In this document: piece after piece, positions 60,356 through 64,000 of the stretch
How the letters are laid out: the number at the start of each line of letters is the position of its first letter
Position numbering within the stretch: the first letter of the stretch is position 1
Assembly: GCA_019637395.1 (NCBI GenBank)
Contig: JAHBVR010000011.1
Span: 62,001-126,000, forward strand
Direction: 5' to 3'
Source of the DNA: Vulcanimicrobiota bacterium
GTDB lineage: Bacteria > Vulcanimicrobiota > Xenobia > Xenobiales > JADMJV01
DNA length: 64,000 nucleotides
Made by a program: the position numbers and the translations under genes
Notes under the pieces: generated by a model
The model's input: the letters and a program-made list of their open reading frames with translations, nothing else
Database searches by the model: none
Told to the model about the DNA's origin: nothing

Positions 60356-61749
60356 AACCGCAGCACCTCGCTAAATCCTTCTTCTAAAGTCGGGGGCTGC
60401 AGGCGGCTGTGCACCACCTTGAGCCCCACCTCCGGCACCCGGGCCGCGCCCTCGCGAGTGGCATTGCGCTCCCAGCAAAGCTCCCGGGGCGTATCCACAA
60501 ACACGGCCCGAACCGGAGCCCCCCACTTGCGGGCCGCTTCGATCAAAGGCTGGCGGTCTTCGATGGCCGGATTGGTGTTGTCCACCACCACTGCTTCCCC
60601 CGCCTGCAGGGCCTTCTCCAGCAGTTGCATTTGGCGGCGCTGCCGGTTGGAATTGTTGCGCAGCAAATCCTTGCTGACCAGCCGGTGCTGGGGCAGGTGC
60701 GAACGCGCGTAAGTGCTCTTACCCGAAGCCTGCAGGCCCACCATGACCACCACCTCGTAAGGCAAAGTGGTCAACAACGAATCGAAGCGCCGGATGCGCG
60801 GCCCCAGAAAAGCCGCCGCCACCTCCAGGTTGGCCAGGCAGTGCGGTGACAACTCCTGACAGCGCATACGCCCACCCACCAGCGCCAGCAGGGGAACCAG
60901 CTGGTCGGCCAGATACTCTTCCACCGGCTCGGTTCGCTCCATTTTCTCACGCAGGCGAAACACGGCCGCTTCAGCCACCTGCTCGGAACTCTTGCCTTTC
61001 TCGCCCAGCACCCCCACCCCACAGCGCAGCCGCTCATCCTCGGCCCATAGCGTAAGCGCAGTACCGGTGCTGGCGCTCCTGGCATACTCCACCTCCACGG
61101 GCGCTTCCAGCAAGGCCCCGGCCCTTTCAGCCAGGCGCTCGGCCACGCGCCGCTCGCTCAAATCACGGGCGGCCACGGCCCGACCGCCCAAGTTCCGCCA
61201 CTGCGGGGGCGCGGCCAGATCCAAAGGAGTGGTGAGGTCACCGGGCTGGCTGCGAAAGCGCCACAGGCCCTGCCCCTTGGGGAAAAATCCTCGTTTCTTT
61301 TCGACGGTCTCGATAGGAGCCAGCTCTCGGTAGAGAGGCAGGGTCACCTCTTCCAGGTAGTCGAGCGGAGGCGACCAGGACACGTCGCTGCCGCCGCGCA
61401 CCTCCACCTCGCAAGGGCCCGGGGCGGCCGCCAGAGCCCAGAAAGTTGCCTGCAGCAGCAAAGTCATGGAGCCGGCCGTGTCGATATCGACCTGGAAGCT
61501 CCCCCTCCGGAGCGGGCCCGGTTCAAAGCTCAACTCGGTGGAGTGGAGAGCGTCTCCGCGCAGGCGGGCATTACACAGTTGGGCGGCCAACCGAACGGCG
61601 GCCAGATGCTGCGCCTGCAGGCCCGGACGGCTGCGGCCGGCGCGAATGTGCGTCAGCCGAAAAGCCTGTCCGGTACGGGCGGCCAGAGCCAGAGCGGTGC
61701 GCAGAATCTGTCCACCGCCCTCATGAATATCCCCGCGCAACTCGATCAC
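60352..61749 (-). CDS. RNA 3'-phosphate cyclase (RtcA) fused to a PNKP-type 5'-kinase
   Basis: 465 residues. Residues 1-330 are RtcA: ELRGDIHEGGGQILRTALAL, SRPGLQAQHL, FFPKGQG, EYLADQLVPLLAL and SPHCLANLEVAAAFL with the catalytic His (H303). It converts an RNA 3'-phosphate to a 2',3'-cyclic phosphate through an AMP intermediate. Residues 333-465 form a P-loop kinase most like the kinase half of animal PNKP: VGLQASGKST (Walker A, 338-346), KDLLR with the likely base D361, VVDNTNPAIEDR and QPPTLEEGFSEVL. It should phosphorylate a 5'-OH end. The GTG is chosen because VIELRGDIHEGGGQ is the standard N-terminus; no good ribosome site is seen. Confidence 0.9.
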   Translation of the reverse strand: MIELRGDIHEGGGQILRTALALAARTGQAFRLTHIRAGRSRPGLQAQHLAAVRLAAQLCNARLRGDALHSTELSFEPGPLRRGSFQVDIDTAGSMTLLLQATFWALAAAPGPCEVEVRGGSDVSWSPPLDYLEEVTLPLYRELAPIETVEKKRGFFPKGQGLWRFRSQPGDLTTPLDLAAPPQWRNLGGRAVAARDLSERRVAERLAERAGALLEAPVEVEYARSASTGTALTLWAEDERLRCGVGVLGEKGKSSEQVAEAAVFRLREKMERTEPVEEYLADQLVPLLALVGGRMRCQELSPHCLANLEVAAAFLGPRIRRFDSLLTTLPYEVVVMVGLQASGKSTYARSHLPQHRLVSKDLLRNNSNRQRRQMQLLEKALQAGEAVVVDNTNPAIEDRQPLIEAARKWGAPVRAVFVDTPRELCWERNATREGAARVPEVGLKVVHSRLQPPTLEEGFSEVLRL

Positions 61750-61963
61750 GGGCAAGAGGGTAGCCGGGATGGAAAATTGCGTCAACCACAAGAGCGCAGG
61801 GCAATCTCGACTCCGGCAAAAACCGCGCGCCAGCATGTCATGCAACATCCCGATCAACGAGCCGAGGAGGAACGCCTGCGGGGCCGAGCGGTTGCCCAGC
61901 CCCGAGCAGCCTCTAGCGGGGATGGAATTGAACTCTTTTGCCGAACCAGGCGTAGCTCGCCGT

Positions 61964-62437
61964 ATGCCTGAAGATGATTTTCCGATAGGGGTTCCCGGGC
62001 TCGAAGAACCCCGGCCGAAAGGCACAAGTTGCCTGCTGCTGCTTGCCCATCCGCTGGTATTCACAGGGGGGTTCTTTGCCGCGCTGATACTGTTACCGAA
62101 TTTCCTACCACCCAGAGCCCAAGGCCAATTGACCGCCTGCAAATCCAATTGCAAGAACCTCGCCACCGCCCTGGAGATGTATGCCAGCGACCATCAGGGC
62201 CTCTATCCGGGCAATCTGGATCGATTAATTGCCGGCAACTATTTGAAGGTGATTCCCACCTGCCCTTCCGTCAGCCGGGTAACCTATACGGACTACCGGG
62301 TCTCTCCGAAACAAACTTACTTCCACTTTTCCTGTGTGGGAAATAACCACGCCCGCGCTTATACCGGTTTTGCAAGCAAGAGCAGCGACGACCTGCCCGC
62401 CTACTCGTCCGAGAAGGGGCTGGTGGACCATCCGTGA
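61964..62437 (+). CDS. GspG-like pseudopilin with altered N-terminus
   Basis: 157 residues. NFLPPRAQGQLTACKSNCKN, ATALEMYASDHQGLYPGN, YLKVIPTCPSV and NNHARAYTGFASKSSDDLP match type II secretion pseudopilin-like proteins. The usual leader (G|FTLIE...) is replaced by GTSCLLLLAHPLVFTGGFFA, so a membrane helix is kept but the peptidase cleavage and N-methylation motif is not. The start is uncertain (ATG 61964 or 61922; neither has a good ribosome site). Probably a divergent accessory protein. Confidence 0.62.
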   Translation: MPEDDFPIGVPGLEEPRPKGTSCLLLLAHPLVFTGGFFAALILLPNFLPPRAQGQLTACKSNCKNLATALEMYASDHQGLYPGNLDRLIAGNYLKVIPTCPSVSRVTYTDYRVSPKQTYFHFSCVGNNHARAYTGFASKSSDDLPAYSSEKGLVDHP

Positions 62438-63000
62438 TATGGCTCCTTTTGCATCTGGCCATCCTGGCAATGGTGGCGTCAGCGCCTCACCCCCGCACCC
62501 ACGAAAGCGAACTGATCTTGTTGATGGCCTCGCTGGGCTTCGACCTGGTCTGGTTGCTGCAGCGGCGCCTGCCCGAGTATCGCACGGCCGCCACCTTGCT
62601 CTTCAGCCTGGTGATCGGAGCCACTTCCGCGGTCTTTCTACTGGGCGGCAGCCTGGTGTCGCTGGCTTTCCTCTGGCCCTCGTTGATGCTGCGCTTGGAG
62701 GACCATCCCGTGACGCCACGGCGGGCCGCCTTGATCGCCTGCATCCTGGCGATGGCGATGCTGGCTCGCGATCATTCTCTAGACTTCTTTCCGTTCGGTC
62801 CGGTGCTTTTGAGCTTGCTCCAGTTCCGATCGGGGCGGTTGGCCGCCTGGGCCAATACAGCCGCGCTGGCCTGGTTGGTGGGCCCGCTCCTCGAAGCCGG
62901 TTACTTTCCGGGAGTTCCGGCTCCCGCTCAATTGGTCCGCACGGCCGTGCTCATGACCTTGCCCCAATTGGGCCTGCGGAGGTTGAATCGTGAGTCGTAA
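62434..63000 (+). CDS. Multi-pass membrane protein, unknown
   Basis: 188 residues, about five to six hydrophobic helices (LLLHLAILAMVASAPH, TAATLLFSLVIGATSAVFLL, AALIACILAMAMLARD, AALAWLVGPLLEAGYF). GTG start overlapping the preceding stop by 4 bases. No family recognised. Confidence 0.62.
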   Translation: MIWLLLHLAILAMVASAPHPRTHESELILLMASLGFDLVWLLQRRLPEYRTAATLLFSLVIGATSAVFLLGGSLVSLAFLWPSLMLRLEDHPVTPRRAALIACILAMAMLARDHSLDFFPFGPVLLSLLQFRSGRLAAWANTAALAWLVGPLLEAGYFPGVPAPAQLVRTAVLMTLPQLGLRRLNRES

Positions 63001-63079
63001 CAACCACGCCGGCTTGACCACCAGCAGCAACAACTTCCCGCAGTCCAACGGCGCCGGGGGCCTGCTCGAACACCCCTGA
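62990..63079 (+). CDS. Possible 29-residue small ORF
   Basis: GTG with a perfect GGAGGT 6 bases upstream, overlapping the end of the membrane protein gene in another frame. The product (SRNNHAGLTTSSNNFPQSNG, then AGGLLEHP) is Ser/Asn-rich. The ribosome site and coupling make it plausible, but at 29 codons it is only a candidate. Confidence 0.3.
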   Translation: MSRNNHAGLTTSSNNFPQSNGAGGLLEHP

Positions 63080-63095
63080 ACCAACAAACACGAAA

Positions 63096-63127
63096 ACGTC
63101 CGTGGCGAACACAATCGCAACGGACGT
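63096..63127. terminator. Hairpin between convergent genes
   Basis: ACGTCCGT / ACGGACGT stem with a nested GCGA/TCGC pair and loop ACACAA. Lies after the small ORF and the membrane gene, before the convergent 63152-63667 gene. No clear T run. Confidence 0.5.
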
Positions 63128-63151
63128 CTACGGGGGGATTCTGTTCTATTC

Positions 63152-63667
63152 TCAGGCGCCGGGAGCGTAACCTGGAAGGCCATTGTGAATCGGGACAGGC
63201 CCGGCCGACTGAGTTTCGGGCGGGGTGACCGGCGCCGGCGGACGATTCGGGGCAGCTTCACCAGCGGGTCTTTGAGTATTCCCGTCGGCGGCTCCCGCCG
63301 GGCGATTGGAGGCTGCTTCACCCCTGGAATTTTGGACGTTCCTGTCGGCGGAGCCGAAACTTCTGTTGAGTCCTTCCAACATTCCCGTCGGGATGTCCTT
63401 ATTCGGCTTCTGACGAGCCTCGGAGCTGATGCGAGACCGATCGGCGGGGTTGAGGCTCTTCTTGCGACGGGCCTTACCCGCCTTGCTGGCTTTGCCCGCC
63501 TTACCGCTCTTCTTGGCCGAACCGGCCTTCTTCTTTTTCTTAACACCGCCGGCGCCTCCGCTGCCGGAGGTCCCTCCGATGCCACCAGTACCGCCGGTAC
63601 CTTCTTCAGCCACCGAGCTTAGCGACCGAATGTCCGAACCGGAATTGCTGCGAATACTGCTAATCAT
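63152..63667 (-). CDS. Low-complexity basic/Gly-rich protein, unknown
   Basis: 171 residues from the ATG of MISSIRSNSGSDIRSLSSVA. A Gly/Thr/Ser run (GTGGTGGIGGTSGSGGAGG), a Lys/Ala/Gly run (KKKKKAGSAKKSGKAGKASK) and two related Ala/Asn/Arg/Pro stretches (EAASNRPAGAADGNTQRPAG and EAAPNRPP). Disordered, no signal peptide. The AAGGAG site is 11 bases from the ATG. No family recognised. Confidence 0.6.
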   Translation of the reverse strand: MISSIRSNSGSDIRSLSSVAEEGTGGTGGIGGTSGSGGAGGVKKKKKAGSAKKSGKAGKASKAGKARRKKSLNPADRSRISSEARQKPNKDIPTGMLEGLNRSFGSADRNVQNSRGEAASNRPAGAADGNTQRPAGEAAPNRPPAPVTPPETQSAGPVPIHNGLPGYAPGA

Positions 63668-63840
63668 TATCAATTTGCTCCTTGCCGTTTTGCTTGACCC
63701 CAAATTACCACGGCCAGGTGGTGAAAAGGTCACCGCGACGCGCCTCTTGTTACATGGAAGTTAACTTGTCTCAGCAGTTTTCAGCTTTTTTTCAGAGCGA
63801 GCATATAGGGTCGGGCCCTGAAGCCCGCGAAGGCCACCGC

Positions 63841-64000
63841 ATGCTACTGCTCATCGACTATTCCAGTATGCTCTATCGCGCCTACCACTCCACGCCCGCG
63901 ACGGTGCCCATGAACGCAGTGCACGGCTTCTTAGGCTCGCTGGCCCGCATAATCCAAGACCGCAAACCCTCGGGTCTGGCCGTCTGTTGCGACAACGACT
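63841..64000 (+). CDS. 5'-3' exonuclease (PolA N-terminal type), 3' end outside window
   Basis: First 53 codons of LLLIDYSSMLYRAYHSTP, then NAVHGFLGSLARIIQDRKPS and GLAVCCDND. The IDxxxxxYRAYH beginning and NAVHGF block are characteristic of the 5'-3' exonuclease fold of DNA polymerase I or stand-alone exonucleases (metal-binding Asp near the start). Runs off the right edge, so it cannot be decided whether it is polA. Confidence 0.85.
   Translation, partial: MLLLIDYSSMLYRAYHSTPATVPMNAVHGFLGSLARIIQDRKPSGLAVCCDND

Overview
The window is a 64 kb, GC-rich stretch of chromosome that is densely coded on both strands. It has many ATGA/GTGA stop-start overlaps and almost no intergenic space. I see no rRNA, tRNA, CRISPR array or intact transposon. 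A diderm bacterium is suggested by the type II secretion/type IV pilus-like prepilins, cytochrome c peroxidase, oleBCD, many Sec and lipoprotein signals and PlsC. The mix of an FHA Ser/Thr kinase, Thg1, a RiPP radical SAM enzyme and HEAT/DUF1963 proteins fits a poorly sampled soil or environmental phylum. I cannot name the phylum from sequence alone.

Layout. 0-5 kb: a partial FHA-Ser/Thr kinase, an orphan B12-radical SAM enzyme of the RiPP maturation type, an NlpC/P60 peptidase and an RluA-type pseudouridine synthase. 5-16 kb: an Asn/Tyr-rich secreted protein, PlsC, a glycerophosphodiesterase, MscL, a dihaem peroxidase, two GH13 amylases (one with and one without a signal peptide) and a TerB-like protein. 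15.6-22 kb: PspA with a secreted partner, the oleBCD operon for hydrocarbon formation (no oleA in the window) and a PiT phosphate transporter with its DUF47 partner. 22.8-36.5 kb: a GspF-like platform gene translationally coupled to an adenylating enzyme and two tandem SDRs. Facing it are an ACP, an active ketosynthase, a ketosynthase-like protein without the catalytic Cys, a pseudo-SDR/SDR fusion and an MBOAT-like membrane protein. Beyond these lie FabG, two MaoC-type half-dehydratases, a crotonase fragment and an HTTM protein. Together these look like an unassigned type II fatty-acid/polyketide-like pathway, with signs of gene truncation at its right side. 36-44 kb: a serine hydrolase fused to a degenerate DUF1343 domain, uncharacterised secreted proteins and a prepilin cluster. 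44-59 kb: an HMA metallochaperone, small secreted proteins, a HEAT protein, a polysaccharide deacetylase, an Rpn-type remnant, a SUKH protein, a cytochrome P450, a YiiX-like hydrolase, an ICMT-like methyltransferase and a frameshifted HEAT/DUF1963 gene. 59.6-61.7 kb: an RNA-end-repair pair, RtcA fused to a PNKP-type 5'-kinase and overlapping a Thg1-type 3'-5' polymerase. 62-64 kb: an odd pseudopilin, a membrane protein and the start of a 5'-3' exonuclease or DNA polymerase I gene.

The two most interesting systems are the RtcA-kinase + Thg1 module, which combines 3'-end cyclisation, 5'-OH phosphorylation and reverse (3'-5') nucleotide addition, and the 24-34 kb type II acyl-chain cluster. Eight proteins, several of them normally secreted enzyme types, carry an unsignalled Ser/Thr/Asn/Pro-rich N-terminus instead of a Sec signal. 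This may point to an unrecognised export route. All functional calls rest on motifs read by eye; no database search was run.
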